Of a stretch of DNA of 64,000 bases, positions 9,240 through 17,988 are shown piece by piece. The DNA is taken from positions 1-64,000 of the forward strand of contig CAWBCM010000010.1 in NCBI GenBank assembly GCA_963787285.1, in the 5' to 3' direction. The number at the start of each line of letters is the position of its first letter. The stretch's first letter is position 1. Under the pieces are notes generated by a model. It did no database searches and was not told the origin of the DNA. It saw nothing but the letters and a program-made list of their open reading frames with translations. The translations under genes and the position numbers were made by a program. This DNA comes from JAHEJN01 sp963787285 (GTDB taxonomy: Bacteria; Actinomycetota; Acidimicrobiia; Acidimicrobiales; JAHEJN01).

Positions 9240-10193
9240 TCAGGCCGCAGGGCCGAGGTAGGTCTCGGCGCTCCAATCGTAGAGATCATCGACGACCTGA
9301 GGGGTGCTGAAGGCCGGTTCGAAGCCCAAGACGTCGACGCCGCGACGGGTGACCGCCATGCGGCCGCGCGTCAACAGCTCGAGCGTGTGGTCGGGCAGCG
9401 GTGAACCGGCCAGCTCGGTGATCACACGGGTCAGGCGCAGCACGGGGCCGAGCACCGGAAGGGGCAGTCGACCCCCGACCCGGAGCGCCTGGTAGACGTT
9501 GATCGACCCCTCACCGACGAGGTTGAGGGTGTCGTCGATGCCGCGCAGCGCCCCCTCGGCCATACCTCGGGCGACGTCGTCGACATGGATCAACGAGAAG
9601 GGCTTGCCCGGCGGCAGCGGCACCGGGACCAGCGGCATCCGCAGGTAGCGGGCGATGGGCGACGGCATGTGCGCGCCGGAGATGGGGGCGCACCGCAGGA
9701 ACAGCGCCGTTGCGTCGAATTCGGCTGCGCTGTCGGAGACCATGGCCTCGACTCCGGCCAGGATCCGACCGAAGTGGCTCGTGGGGTCGACCGGTGACGC
9801 CTCGTCGGGCAACTCGTCGGCCTCGGGACCCCGGCCGTAGATCTCGATTCCGGAACGGACCACGAGATGCTCGACGCCGCCCTGCTTGCGCAGTACGCCG
9901 AGCAGGACCTCGGTGCCGGCGAGGGTCCGTTGTTCGGCCTGTTGAGGCGTGCTCCGCGAGTGTGGCTCGTAGATACCGAGATGCACCACGACGGTGGGCC
10001 TCACCTCGGCCACCGCCGCAGCCAGCGCAGCGGCATCGGTGGGATCGAGGAAGTGGAATTCGGCTCGGCGGAGCATGCGCCGCGGTGGTTCGAGATCGAC
10101 CCCGGCCACTGCGGTCACCCGGGCATCGGCCTCGATCAGCCGCGCCACACGGGTGCCGATCTCGCCCCCCATCCCGGTGATGAAGACTCGCAT
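9240..10193 (-). CDS. NAD-dependent epimerase/dehydratase family protein
   Basis: A 317-residue extended short-chain dehydrogenase. It opens with MRVFITGMGGEIGTRVARL, a TGxxGxxG nucleotide site, followed by VDLEPPRRM and VVVHLGI. The catalytic Tyr-x-x-x-Lys is not plain: the expected region reads IYGRGPEADELPDE, which has the Tyr but no matching Lys, so it may be a binding protein or an atypical enzyme. The ATG overlaps the lysS stop by one base (TGATG), so translation is probably coupled. Substrate unknown. Confidence 0.72.
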   Translation of the reverse strand: MRVFITGMGGEIGTRVARLIEADARVTAVAGVDLEPPRRMLRRAEFHFLDPTDAAALAAAVAEVRPTVVVHLGIYEPHSRSTPQQAEQRTLAGTEVLLGVLRKQGGVEHLVVRSGIEIYGRGPEADELPDEASPVDPTSHFGRILAGVEAMVSDSAAEFDATALFLRCAPISGAHMPSPIARYLRMPLVPVPLPPGKPFSLIHVDDVARGMAEGALRGIDDTLNLVGEGSINVYQALRVGGRLPLPVLGPVLRLTRVITELAGSPLPDHTLELLTRGRMAVTRRGVDVLGFEPAFSTPQVVDDLYDWSAETYLGPAA

Positions 10194-11662
10194 CAGGCCT
10201 CGCCTCCTTCGGGCTCGCTCGTGTTCTCCGCTGCGGCCGCCGATGCCGACCCGTCGGTTTGTTCCGGTCGCAGTGTGGGGAAGAGGATGACGTCGCGAAT
10301 GGTGGTGACGTCGGCCAACAACATCACGAGTCGGTCGATACCGATGCCGATGCCGCCGGTGGGAGGCAAACCGTAGTCGAGGGCCCGCAGATAGTCCTCG
10401 TCGACCACCATCGCCTCGTCGTCACCGGCGTCGCGCTGGGTGACCTGCTCGTCGAAGCGCTGCCGCTGCTCGCCCGGATCGGTCAGCTCGGAGAACCCGT
10501 TGAGCAGTTCTCGGCCGGCCACGATGGCCTCGAAGCGCTCGGTGAATCCGGGATGATCGCGATGCCCACGCGACAGCGGCGACACCTCCTCGGGGTACTC
10601 CGTGACGAACACGGGCCCCCACAGGTTCGGTTCGACGGTCTTCTCGTAGATCTCGAGGATCAGCTTGCCCCGGCCGTAGTGCGGCTCGACGTGCACGCCG
10701 AGCCCTTCGGCGATCGAGCGCAGCTCGTCGATCGACTGCTCGAGGCCGACCTCGACGCCGGTGTGGTCGGCGATCAGCTCCACCAGGGTCGCCCGACGCC
10801 ATGGGGTGGTGAGATCGACCTCGCGGTCGGCGTAGGTGACCACCGCGGAGCCGGTGAGCTCGACCGCGAGGTGCTCGACGAGGCGCTCGGCCAACACCAT
10901 GGTGTCGTTCCAGTCGGCATAGGCCTGATACCACTCGAGCATCGTGAACTCGGGGTTGTGGCGCGTCGACAGGCCCTCGTTGCGGAACACCCGTGCGATC
11001 TCGAAGACACGGGGGAAGCCGCCGACGATCAGCCGTTTCAGGTAGAGCTCGGGAGCGACGCGCAGGTACATCTCCTGGTCGAGAGCATTGTGATGCGTCG
11101 TGAAGGGCCGGGCGAGGGCACCGCCGGGTATGGGGTGGAACACGGGGGTCTCGACCTCCAGGAACTGCTCGTCCTCGAGGAAACGGCGGGTGAGCGACAC
11201 CAGTTTCGATCGCAGCACGAACGTGTCGCGGGCACCCTCGGTGACCCACAGATCGAGATAGCGCTGGCGGAACCGGGTGTCCTGTTCGGTGATGCCGTGG
11301 AACTTGTCGGGGAACGAGCGCTCGGTCGACGCGAGCAGGGTCCACGAGTCGACCCGTACCGACAATTCCCCCCGACGGGTCTTCATGACCTCGCCGGCCA
11401 CGCCGATCCAGTCGCCGATCGAGAGGCCGCAGAAGTCGTCGAAGTCGGGGGTCGACTTGGCCATGGCGAACAACTGGATCCTGGCGCTGCCGTCGTCGAG
11501 GGTGCCGAAAGCGAGCTTGCCCTGGGTTCGTCGCAGCATCAGGCGGCCGGCAATCGAGACGTTCACTCCGGTCTCGGCGCCGTCGTCGATCCCGCCGTGG
11601 GCCGCCTTGATGTGCGCTGCGGTTGCGTCGACGTCGTAGCGATACGGCTGGTTGGCGGTCAC
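10193..11662 (-). CDS. lysS: Lysyl-tRNA synthetase (class II)
   Basis: Charges tRNA-Lys. The 489-residue protein has an OB-fold anticodon domain (about 25-135, including GWTEW-less NVSIAGRLMLRR and LSIGDWIGVAGEV) and a class II catalytic core. Motif 1 lies around FLEDEQFLEVETPVFHPIPG, motif 2 is RVFRNEGLSTRHNPEFTMLE, and motif 3 is GIGIGIDRLVML near residue 455. An acidic, Ala-rich tail ends the protein. Its ATG overlaps the coaX stop by 4 bases. It is the usual end of the actinobacterial fol-pan-nad-coaX-lysS chain. Confidence 0.96.
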   Translation of the reverse strand: MTANQPYRYDVDATAAHIKAAHGGIDDGAETGVNVSIAGRLMLRRTQGKLAFGTLDDGSARIQLFAMAKSTPDFDDFCGLSIGDWIGVAGEVMKTRRGELSVRVDSWTLLASTERSFPDKFHGITEQDTRFRQRYLDLWVTEGARDTFVLRSKLVSLTRRFLEDEQFLEVETPVFHPIPGGALARPFTTHHNALDQEMYLRVAPELYLKRLIVGGFPRVFEIARVFRNEGLSTRHNPEFTMLEWYQAYADWNDTMVLAERLVEHLAVELTGSAVVTYADREVDLTTPWRRATLVELIADHTGVEVGLEQSIDELRSIAEGLGVHVEPHYGRGKLILEIYEKTVEPNLWGPVFVTEYPEEVSPLSRGHRDHPGFTERFEAIVAGRELLNGFSELTDPGEQRQRFDEQVTQRDAGDDEAMVVDEDYLRALDYGLPPTGGIGIGIDRLVMLLADVTTIRDVILFPTLRPEQTDGSASAAAAENTSEPEGGEA

Positions 11663-12444
11663 TGGTTCATTCCATGGATGACACGGAGACCGTGCAGGGT
11701 GAGCCAGGGCTCGACATGCTCGATCACCTCGGAGTGGGGCGAGATGAGCGGGGCCAGGCCGCCGGTTGCGACGATGGAGCAGGTCCCCATCTCGACCTCG
11801 AAACGTCGCACCAGACCGTCGACCTGGGCGGCGAAGCCGTACAAAGTACCCGCCTGCAGCGACTCGGCGGTGGTGCGGCCCACCGCAGTGCGAGGCGGGA
11901 TCATCTCGACAGCCCGCAGTCCGGCCGCCCGGTCGAAAAGGGCGTCGAGGCTGATCTCGACGCCGGGTGCGATGGCTCCACCGAGATACTCACCAGCGGC
12001 CGAGATGGCGTCGAGGGTGGTACCCGTGCCGAAGTCGACCACGATCGTCGGACCGGCAAAGAGGTCGAAGGCACCGACCGCATTGGCGATGCGGTCCGGG
12101 CCGACCTCGCGGGGGTTGTCGTAGAGCACCGACATGCCGGTCTTCACGCCGGCGCCGAGCACGACCGGCTCGATGTCGAGGTAGCGGTCGATCATGCCCC
12201 GGACCGACGTGGTGACCCGCGGCACCCCCGAGGACACGGCGACGCCGGTGATGTCGGGCCAGTCGAGATCGACCTGGTCGAACACGGCCTGGAACATGAT
12301 CGCGTGCTCGTCCGGCGTGCGATCGTGGACAGTGGTGAACCGCCAGTTGTCGATGAGGCCGGAGCCGGCGGCGTCCGCCGATGCATCGCGTTCGTACAAT
12401 CCGCTCACGATGTTGGTGTTGCCGATGTCGATCGCGAGCAGCAT
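11659..12444 (-). CDS. coaX: Type III pantothenate kinase
   Basis: Phosphorylates pantothenate, the first step from vitamin to coenzyme A; the CoaX class is ATP-dependent, needs a monovalent cation and is not feedback-inhibited by CoA. The N-terminus MLLAIDIGNTNIVSGLYE is the phosphate-1 motif of the ASKHA fold. VGPDRIANAVGA and IVVDFGTGTTLDAISAAGEY are the other signatures, followed by GGAIAPGVEIS. 261 residues, normal length. It sits between nadC and lysS in a cofactor run that also contains panC. Confidence 0.94.
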   Translation of the reverse strand: MLLAIDIGNTNIVSGLYERDASADAAGSGLIDNWRFTTVHDRTPDEHAIMFQAVFDQVDLDWPDITGVAVSSGVPRVTTSVRGMIDRYLDIEPVVLGAGVKTGMSVLYDNPREVGPDRIANAVGAFDLFAGPTIVVDFGTGTTLDAISAAGEYLGGAIAPGVEISLDALFDRAAGLRAVEMIPPRTAVGRTTAESLQAGTLYGFAAQVDGLVRRFEVEMGTCSIVATGGLAPLISPHSEVIEHVEPWLTLHGLRVIHGMNQ

Positions 12445-12450
12445 GAGACC

Positions 12451-13317
12451 TCAGGCACCCATGTCGAGGCCGATGTCGAGCACCGGCGCAGAGTTGGTGA
12501 GGGCGCCGCTCGACAGCAGGTCGACACCGGTGGCGGCGTAGGCGGCGACAGTGTCGATGTCGATGCCACCGGAGGCCTCGAGCAACGGACGACGCTGGCC
12601 GGCCTGCTCGGCGGCGGCGGCCACCGAGACGCACCGTCGGACCTCGTCGGGCGTCATGTTGTCGAGCAGCACGAGGTCGGCACCACAGTCGATGGCCTCG
12701 CTCAGCTGATCGACGCGATCGCACTCCACCTGCACGGTGCGGGCCGGCCACCGATCGCGCGCGGCGGCCACCGCCTCGGAGATCGACATGCCGGTGAGGT
12801 GGTTGTCCTTCAGCATGATCCAGTCGGAGAGGTTGCCGCGATGGTTGTGACCGCCCCCGGCCCGCACGGCCGCCTTCTCGAGGCTGCGCAGGCCGGGCGT
12901 GGTCTTGCGGGTGTCCCAGATTCGTGCGCCACCGGCCGCCAGCTCGACGAACTGCGCCACCCGACTGGCTATCCCCGACAGGTGGCCGAGGAAGTTGAGC
13001 GCGGTCCGTTCGGCGACGAGTATCGAGGCCAACGACCCCGACACCTCGCCGATCACGGTTCCGGGTCGCAGGACCGCGCCGTCGGCGTCGTGCCAGACGA
13101 CCTCGACGGTCGCGTCGACCTGAGCGAAGGTCTCTGCGGCACACGCGACGCCGGCGAGGCGACCATGAGCGCGGCTCACGAACCGAGCCGAGGCGGTGGC
13201 GCCGGCCGGCAGGAGGGCCGCGGTGAGGTCACCGAGTGGTGTGAGGTCTTCGCGAAGGGCTCGGGCCACGGCGTCGCGCACATCGCCCGATGGCGGCTCG
13301 AGCAGTTGAGGCCGCAT
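12451..13317 (-). CDS. nadC: Nicotinate-nucleotide pyrophosphorylase (carboxylating), quinolinate phosphoribosyltransferase
   Basis: Converts quinolinate and PRPP to nicotinate mononucleotide in de novo NAD synthesis. The 288-residue protein shows ALREDLTPLGDLTA, AERTALNFLGHLSGIAS, DTRKTTPGLRSLEKAAVR, GGGHNHRGNLSDWIMLKDNH and LLEASGGIDIDTV, which carry the substrate-contacting Arg, His and Lys residues of the family. Six bases separate it from coaX. nadA and nadB are not in this window, so the rest of the pathway lies elsewhere. Confidence 0.95.
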   Translation of the reverse strand: MRPQLLEPPSGDVRDAVARALREDLTPLGDLTAALLPAGATASARFVSRAHGRLAGVACAAETFAQVDATVEVVWHDADGAVLRPGTVIGEVSGSLASILVAERTALNFLGHLSGIASRVAQFVELAAGGARIWDTRKTTPGLRSLEKAAVRAGGGHNHRGNLSDWIMLKDNHLTGMSISEAVAAARDRWPARTVQVECDRVDQLSEAIDCGADLVLLDNMTPDEVRRCVSVAAAAEQAGQRRPLLEASGGIDIDTVAAYAATGVDLLSSGALTNSAPVLDIGLDMGA

Positions 13318-13321
13318 GGAC

Positions 13322-14161
13322 TCAGCTCAGGCCCCGGTTGTCCTGCTTGAGCGCGGTGTCGACGGTGAGCGCCGCCGACACGACCATCGAGCGCAGTGGA
13401 TCGTCGAGGGCTCGATGCACCTGCACGACGTAGTTGTCGGCCGTCGTGAAGAGGGTCTTGGCCATGCCTTCCCAGGTCTTGGTGATCCGGGCCACCTCGA
13501 CGCCATCGGCATCGGCGATCGAGAAGTTCCACGCCCGCCAGTTCTCGGCGTTCAACGAGCCGACCTTCTGCCCGCCGGCGATCAACCCGAACCGGATCTT
13601 GCCGAACACGTTCTCCTGGACGATCTCGCCGATCTCGTTGCCGGCTCCGTCGTGGATGAGCACCTTCGACTTCACGACCTTGGCCGGTCGGGTGATGGCC
13701 AACACGACGTTGCCCGCCATGTCGACCACCTGGAGCTTGTGGGTCATGAACTGGTCGAGGCTGGTGAGCACGCGCATGGCCTTCTTGGCCTTGCTCTGAC
13801 CCACCTGGCGGACCATGCCGATCTGGTTGCCCTGATCGTCGAAGATGGCGTACTCGCTGTTGACCTCGATGAGCTTGGCCTTCTGGTTCACGACCAGCAC
13901 CGATGCGTCGAAGATGGCGTTGCCCGTGGTGCCGATGGCGCCGCCTTCGGTGATTCCGGCCTGACGTTGCACCTGCCTCTGAACCTTGGCCGCCGACTGG
14001 GCACCGGCCACCGTCTTCGGTTCTCCCGTGGGTGGATCGAGACTCTGGTTTCCGTGGGACGACACGTGCTCGGTCCACTGGGATCCGTCCCAGTAGCGAA
14101 GCTCATGACGACCCCAGGGGTCGGCGTACCACTCGGCGGGCGTCGGAGGTGTCGTGGTCAT
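13322..14161 (-). CDS. DUF2510 domain protein with a phospholipid scramblase/LURP-one-like C-terminal domain
   Basis: A 279-residue protein. Residues 9-33 form a DUF2510 motif (WYADPWGRHELRYWDGSQW). From about residue 75 to the end is a beta-rich domain with hydrophobic strands ending in KTWEGMAKTLFTTADNYVVQ, typical of the scramblase-related LURP-one fold; related actinobacterial proteins are annotated as phospholipid scramblase-like. There is no evident transmembrane helix. The start overlaps the panC stop by 4 bases, so it belongs to the same transcript, but no role in pantothenate synthesis is known. Confidence 0.7.
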   Translation of the reverse strand: MTTTPPTPAEWYADPWGRHELRYWDGSQWTEHVSSHGNQSLDPPTGEPKTVAGAQSAAKVQRQVQRQAGITEGGAIGTTGNAIFDASVLVVNQKAKLIEVNSEYAIFDDQGNQIGMVRQVGQSKAKKAMRVLTSLDQFMTHKLQVVDMAGNVVLAITRPAKVVKSKVLIHDGAGNEIGEIVQENVFGKIRFGLIAGGQKVGSLNAENWRAWNFSIADADGVEVARITKTWEGMAKTLFTTADNYVVQVHRALDDPLRSMVVSAALTVDTALKQDNRGLS

Positions 14162-15030
14162 CGTCGGTCAGGGTACTCGCCGAGGCCATGCCGCCCGTCG
14201 GCGTTGTCGATGAGCCGGGTGGTGCCGATCCGGGCCGCGATCAGCAGCCGCACCCGGTCGGCGATCGTGTCGAGCTCTTCGAGGGTGTCGGGATCGCGCA
14301 CGGCCGCATAGTCGAGCTCGGCCAGGGGTTCGCCGTGCACGGTCTCGGCCATCACCGTTTCGACGGCCGCCGGCGACGACTCGCCTCCGGAAATCACGTC
14401 GATTCCAGCCCGCAGGGCCCGCGACAACACGGTTGCCGCCGCGCGCTGGTGCCCGTCGAGATAGGCGTTCCGGCTCGACATGGCCAGCCCGTCGGGTTCG
14501 CGTACCGTTGGGCAGCCGACCACCTCGACCGGGAACGACAGGTCGGTGACCATGCGCCGGATCTGGGCGAGTTGTTGATAGTCCTTCTCGCCGAAGAACG
14601 CCGAGCACGCACCGACGAGGTTGAAGAGCTTGGCCACCACCGTGGTGACGCCGTCGAAGTGCGTCGGGCGGCTGAGACTCTCCAGGCCCGACGACAGCTC
14701 TTCGACCCGCACCAACGTCTTCGTCGGCTCGGGGTACATGGCTTCGGTCGACGGGACGATCACCCCGTCGACGCCCTCCTCGCTTGCCATGGCGACGTCG
14801 GCATCGAGGGACCGTGGGTAGGCGTCGAGATCCTCGTCGCGGCCGAACTGGAGGGGATTCACGAAGATCGACGCCACGGAGACATCGCAGGCCCGGGCGG
14901 CGCGGCGCAGCAGCGAACGGTGGCCGTCGTGCAGGGATCCCATGGTGGGAACGAAGCCCACGGTTCGGCCGTGGCGCCGCTCGTCGTCGAGCCAACCCCG
15001 GGCCTCGCCGAGGTCGTGGATGATCTTCAC
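14158..15030 (-). CDS. panC: Pantoate--beta-alanine ligase (pantothenate synthetase)
   Basis: Condenses pantoate and beta-alanine with ATP to form pantothenate. Signature motifs are GFVPTMGSLHDGHRSLL (the HxGH ATP site), SIFVNPLQFGRDEDLDAYPR, FFGEKDYQQLAQIRRMV and the KMSKS-like AMSSRNAYL. 290 residues, normal length. The start overlaps the DUF2520 gene stop by 4 bases, and CoaX for the next step lies 2 kb downstream in the same run. panB and panD are not seen here. Confidence 0.96.
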   Translation of the reverse strand: MKIIHDLGEARGWLDDERRHGRTVGFVPTMGSLHDGHRSLLRRAARACDVSVASIFVNPLQFGRDEDLDAYPRSLDADVAMASEEGVDGVIVPSTEAMYPEPTKTLVRVEELSSGLESLSRPTHFDGVTTVVAKLFNLVGACSAFFGEKDYQQLAQIRRMVTDLSFPVEVVGCPTVREPDGLAMSSRNAYLDGHQRAAATVLSRALRAGIDVISGGESSPAAVETVMAETVHGEPLAELDYAAVRDPDTLEELDTIADRVRLLIAARIGTTRLIDNADGRHGLGEYPDRR

Positions 15031-15767
15031 GGTGCTCCGGCGTTCGGCAGCATCGTGCCCGCCAGCCGTTGGGCCTCGCGCATGAGCGCGACGTAGGCGA
15101 CCCGATCGGCGACCGGCAGCGAGGCGAGGTGTGCACCGAGCGTGGCGCGGTCACCACGCGCCGCGGGACCGGTGAGCGCCTCGGCGGGTCCGGAGGCCTC
15201 GACCGCAGCCAGCGAGCCGGCGGCGAGATCGAGATAGGCCTCGAAGGGCACGTCGATGCCCACGGCGAGCCGCTCGACCTGACCGAGCAGGGCGACGAGG
15301 TGATTCGACGCGATGCTGGCGAGCGCGTGATAGCGGACCCGATGATCGTCGCTCACGGTGATCGCGGTCCCCGCCAGGTCGTCGACGACCCGACGGGCGA
15401 TGCCGTCGCCGGCCACGGCGAACCAGCCCCCGGAGAGAAGCCGATCGACGCCGGCCTCACCGTGCGGGATGGACATGAGCGGGTGGATCGACGCCACGCG
15501 CGGGTGCGGACCCAGCACTTCCAGCGTGAGCACACCGGCCACGTGCGCCACCACCGTCTCGTCGGTCGGTTGGATCTTCCGAGCCACCTCGGCCACGGCC
15601 CCGTCGGGCGTGGCGATCAGCACCAGGTCACTGTGAGCGCCAACGGCGGCAACGTCGTCACTGCGACCGAGCACGTCGACGATGCTCCACCCTCGTCGGG
15701 TGAGCGCCCCGGCGAAGGCCGAACCGGCTCGACCACCACCGATCACGGTGGCCCGACGCCCACTCAC
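15027..15767 (-). CDS. Rossmann-fold DUF2520 protein upstream of panC
   Basis: A 246-residue protein with an N-terminal Rossmann dinucleotide domain (VIGGGRAGSAFAGALT, then DLVLIATPDGAV and VVAHVAG) and a helical C-terminal domain of the DUF2520 type (NHLVALLGQVERLA, AYLDLAAGSLAAV). The organisation resembles ketopantoate and hydroxyacid reductases. Its place directly before panC, with GTGA overlap to folK upstream and 4-base overlap to panC downstream, makes a reductase role in pantoate supply plausible, but this is inference. GTG at 15767 is used because the longer ORF upstream is the antisense-frame shadow of folK. Confidence 0.8.
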   Translation of the reverse strand: MSGRRATVIGGGRAGSAFAGALTRRGWSIVDVLGRSDDVAAVGAHSDLVLIATPDGAVAEVARKIQPTDETVVAHVAGVLTLEVLGPHPRVASIHPLMSIPHGEAGVDRLLSGGWFAVAGDGIARRVVDDLAGTAITVSDDHRVRYHALASIASNHLVALLGQVERLAVGIDVPFEAYLDLAAGSLAAVEASGPAEALTGPAARGDRATLGAHLASLPVADRVAYVALMREAQRLAGTMLPNAGAP

Positions 15768-16216
15768 TCGAGCGGTCCCAGCAGGTGGATGCCTGCCTCG
15801 TCGGTCGAGAACCAGTCGGCGGGAACGAGGTCGGGCGCAAGGGTTCGCAGTGGGACGAGCACGAAGGCCCGTTCGAACAGGCGCGGATGCGGAACGATCA
15901 GGTCGGGCTCGTCGACCTCCTCGCCGTCGATCCAGAGCACGTCGACATCGAGGGTCCGTGGCCCCCAGCGTTCGCGTCGCACCCGCTGTGCCGCCGTTTC
16001 GAGCCGGCGGCACACCTCCAACAGCCCCCGGGCGTCGAGCTCGGTGTCGAGCTGGGCCACGAGGTTGAGGTAGGCACCCTGGTCGGGTCCACCCACCGGA
16101 TCGGTCTCATAGACCGGTGACAGTGCGACGACGTCGGGCATCGACGCCACCGCGGCTCGGAGGTGGGCGGCGCGGTCGCCGAGGTTGGAACCGAGGCCGA
16201 GGAACGCCCGCGTCAT
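15764..16216 (-). CDS. folK: 2-amino-4-hydroxy-6-hydroxymethyldihydropteridine pyrophosphokinase (HPPK)
   Basis: Transfers pyrophosphate from ATP to hydroxymethyl-dihydropterin in folate synthesis. The 150-residue protein begins MTRAFLGLGSNLGDR, then has SPVYETDPVGGPDQGAYLN, RERWGPRTLDVDVLWIDG (the metal-binding Asp pair) and VPHPRLFERAFVL, all HPPK signatures. It overlaps folB upstream by 4 bases and the DUF2520 gene downstream by 4 bases. Confidence 0.95.
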   Translation of the reverse strand: MTRAFLGLGSNLGDRAAHLRAAVASMPDVVALSPVYETDPVGGPDQGAYLNLVAQLDTELDARGLLEVCRRLETAAQRVRRERWGPRTLDVDVLWIDGEEVDEPDLIVPHPRLFERAFVLVPLRTLAPDLVPADWFSTDEAGIHLLGPLE

Positions 16217-16572
16217 CGGGTGCGGCGGATCCGGACTCCGCTGGTGGCGAGGTCGTTGGGGACCGGCGGGCGCAGCTTGCGGATCTCGACGGTGACCGCC
16301 GTGGCCAGAGGATGCTCCAGGACGCGATCGGCCACGACCTGTGCCGCCCGTTCGAGCAGCGTGAGCCGACCGCCGGTGAGGGCGTCCTCGACCGCGGCGG
16401 TCACGGCGCCGTAGTCGATGGTCTGGGTGAGATCGTCGGACGCTCCGGCGACCGACAGGTCGGCTTCGATGTCGAGGTCGACCTCGAAGGGCTGAAGCCG
16501 TGCTTGCTCTTCGGGCAGGGCGCCGATGTAGGCCAGTACCCGATGGGCGCGCAGCACGATGAGGTCAGCCAC
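16213..16572 (-). CDS. folB: Dihydroneopterin aldolase
   Basis: Cleaves dihydroneopterin to hydroxymethyl-dihydropterin and glycolaldehyde. The 119-residue protein (GTG at 16572) shows LIVLRAHRVLAYIGALPEEQ, where the usual GYHGVLPEEQ is altered to AYIGALPEEQ, then QPFEVDLDIEADL, TIDYGAVTAAVED and LTLLERAAQVVADRVL with the catalytic-region Glu. The Tyr/His change near residue 15 is within family variation for tetrahydrobiopterin-fold enzymes but worth noting. It overlaps the 3' end of the preceding gene by 8 bases. Confidence 0.88.
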   Translation of the reverse strand: MADLIVLRAHRVLAYIGALPEEQARLQPFEVDLDIEADLSVAGASDDLTQTIDYGAVTAAVEDALTGGRLTLLERAAQVVADRVLEHPLATAVTVEIRKLRPPVPNDLATSGVRIRRTR

Positions 16573-17113
16573 TTCGCGCCTCGTGCACCGCCGCGACCAT
16601 GGCCCGGGCGTCGGGGCCGAGCTGGCGCTCGAGCATCCGCTCGACCACCGTGACCGTCTCGGGTACGCCGGGAAGCAGGCCCGTCCACACCAGATAGCCC
16701 CCGACGAATCCCAGGACGGTGTCGTCGACGGCATCGGAGTGCACCACGAGGCGCTGCCCGCTCTCGACCAACGCGACGATCTCGTCGTAGATCTGGGGCA
16801 GACGGGTGGCCATGGGGCTGCGTCGGTCGACGGGACGGTGCAGGAACGGCATTCCCAGCTCGTCGTAGTTGTGGAGGTTGTGGCTCGAAGGGATGAGCGA
16901 GATCACGCAGTCGAATCCGTTCTGGCGCAGCCAGATGATCTCTTCCTGGCGCCGGACCCGGCGGTGGTTCTGCCCGTGGCCACCGGGTCGCTCGCAGATG
17001 GCGAGGCGGTCGGTGAGAACCCACCGGAAGTGCCGGGGCACGATTCCCTGGGCCCACTTACCGCGCATGGGCTTGCCCTCGGTGTCGGTGACGGGCGCCG
17101 GTTTGTCGTTCAT
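16565..17113 (-). CDS. Protein-tyrosine-phosphatase-like protein lacking the catalytic cysteine
   Basis: A 182-residue protein embedded between folP and folB with overlaps at both ends (4 bases to folP, 8 to folB). The layout follows dual-specificity phosphatases: FDCVISLIPSSHNLHNYDELG, then FLHRPVD, a helical stretch, and RLVVHSDAVDDTVLGFVGGYL where an active phosphatase would have HCxxGxxRS/T. Here Ser replaces Cys and no P-loop Arg is present, so catalysis by the usual mechanism is not expected. It could be a nucleotide- or pterin-phosphate-binding relative: dephosphorylation of dihydroneopterin phosphate is the one folate step with no dedicated gene here. That link is speculation. Confidence 0.6.
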   Translation of the reverse strand: MNDKPAPVTDTEGKPMRGKWAQGIVPRHFRWVLTDRLAICERPGGHGQNHRRVRRQEEIIWLRQNGFDCVISLIPSSHNLHNYDELGMPFLHRPVDRRSPMATRLPQIYDEIVALVESGQRLVVHSDAVDDTVLGFVGGYLVWTGLLPGVPETVTVVERMLERQLGPDARAMVAAVHEARSG

Positions 17114-17904
17114 GCTGCGCTCACCTGCAACGTCTGAAGGGTTTCGGGCACATCGTGCACCCGGACGAGATCGACATCGTTCATGGCCGACCAGGCGGTG
17201 ATGGCCAAGGAACCCTCGAGCCGATCGTCGAAGCCCACCTCGGCCACGTGGTCGGACTGCGCCAGGACCCGCCCGACGAAGGACTTGCGGCTGGCGCCCA
17301 CCAGAACCGGCCAGCCGGTGGCGACGAAGTCGCCGATGTGGGCGAGCAACGAGTAGTTGTGTGCGACGGTCTTGCCGAAGCCGAGACCCGGATCGATCCA
17401 GACCTCGGGCGCGCCGGCGGCGCGGGCGACCTCGGCCAGCTGGAGGACGCGACCGAGCACCTCGGCGACGACGTCCTCGTACTGCGGTTCGCGCTGCATG
17501 GTGGCGGGCGTGCCGGCGGAGTGCATGGCGACGTACCCGACCCCGAGCTCTCCGGCAACGGGCCCGAGCGTCGCGCCGACGTCGTTGATCACGGTGGCCC
17601 CCGCATCGACCGCGCCGATGGCCACCTCGGGTTTCCTGGTGTCGATCGACACCCTGCCGTGCGGCGCCAGCGCCGCGACGACGTCGAGGACGCGGTGGAG
17701 CTCGACGTCGACCGCTACGGGCTCGGCGCCCGGGCGGGTCGATTCCCCACCGACATCGACGATCGCGGCTCCGTCGGCAAACATCTGCAGGCCGGCCTCG
17801 ATCGCCGACGGCGAGTCCGGGTGGGTTCCACCGTCGCTGAACGAATCGGGGGTCACGTTCAGCACACCCATGATGGCGGTGCGGCGGCGTGGTTCGGCGG
17901 TCAT
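17110..17904 (-). CDS. folP: Dihydropteroate synthase
   Basis: Joins hydroxymethyl-dihydropterin pyrophosphate to p-aminobenzoate; the sulfonamide target. The 264-residue TIM-barrel protein has MGVLNVTPDSFSDGGTH near residue 12, GGESTRPGAEPV, VSIDTRKPEVA, INDVGA, WIDPGLGFGKTV and VGASRKSFVGRVL, all FolP signatures. The stop overlaps the start of the phosphatase-like gene. Between it and folE are 84 bases with no gene. Confidence 0.95.
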   Translation of the reverse strand: MTAEPRRRTAIMGVLNVTPDSFSDGGTHPDSPSAIEAGLQMFADGAAIVDVGGESTRPGAEPVAVDVELHRVLDVVAALAPHGRVSIDTRKPEVAIGAVDAGATVINDVGATLGPVAGELGVGYVAMHSAGTPATMQREPQYEDVVAEVLGRVLQLAEVARAAGAPEVWIDPGLGFGKTVAHNYSLLAHIGDFVATGWPVLVGASRKSFVGRVLAQSDHVAEVGFDDRLEGSLAITAWSAMNDVDLVRVHDVPETLQTLQVSAA

Positions 17905-17988
17905 GTCGAGGCCGACCCTACAAGCCCGCGCTCGCCCGAGTCGTGAGAAACCGTGGATTTCTGCCCGATCAGCCCGGCACGGAGATCG

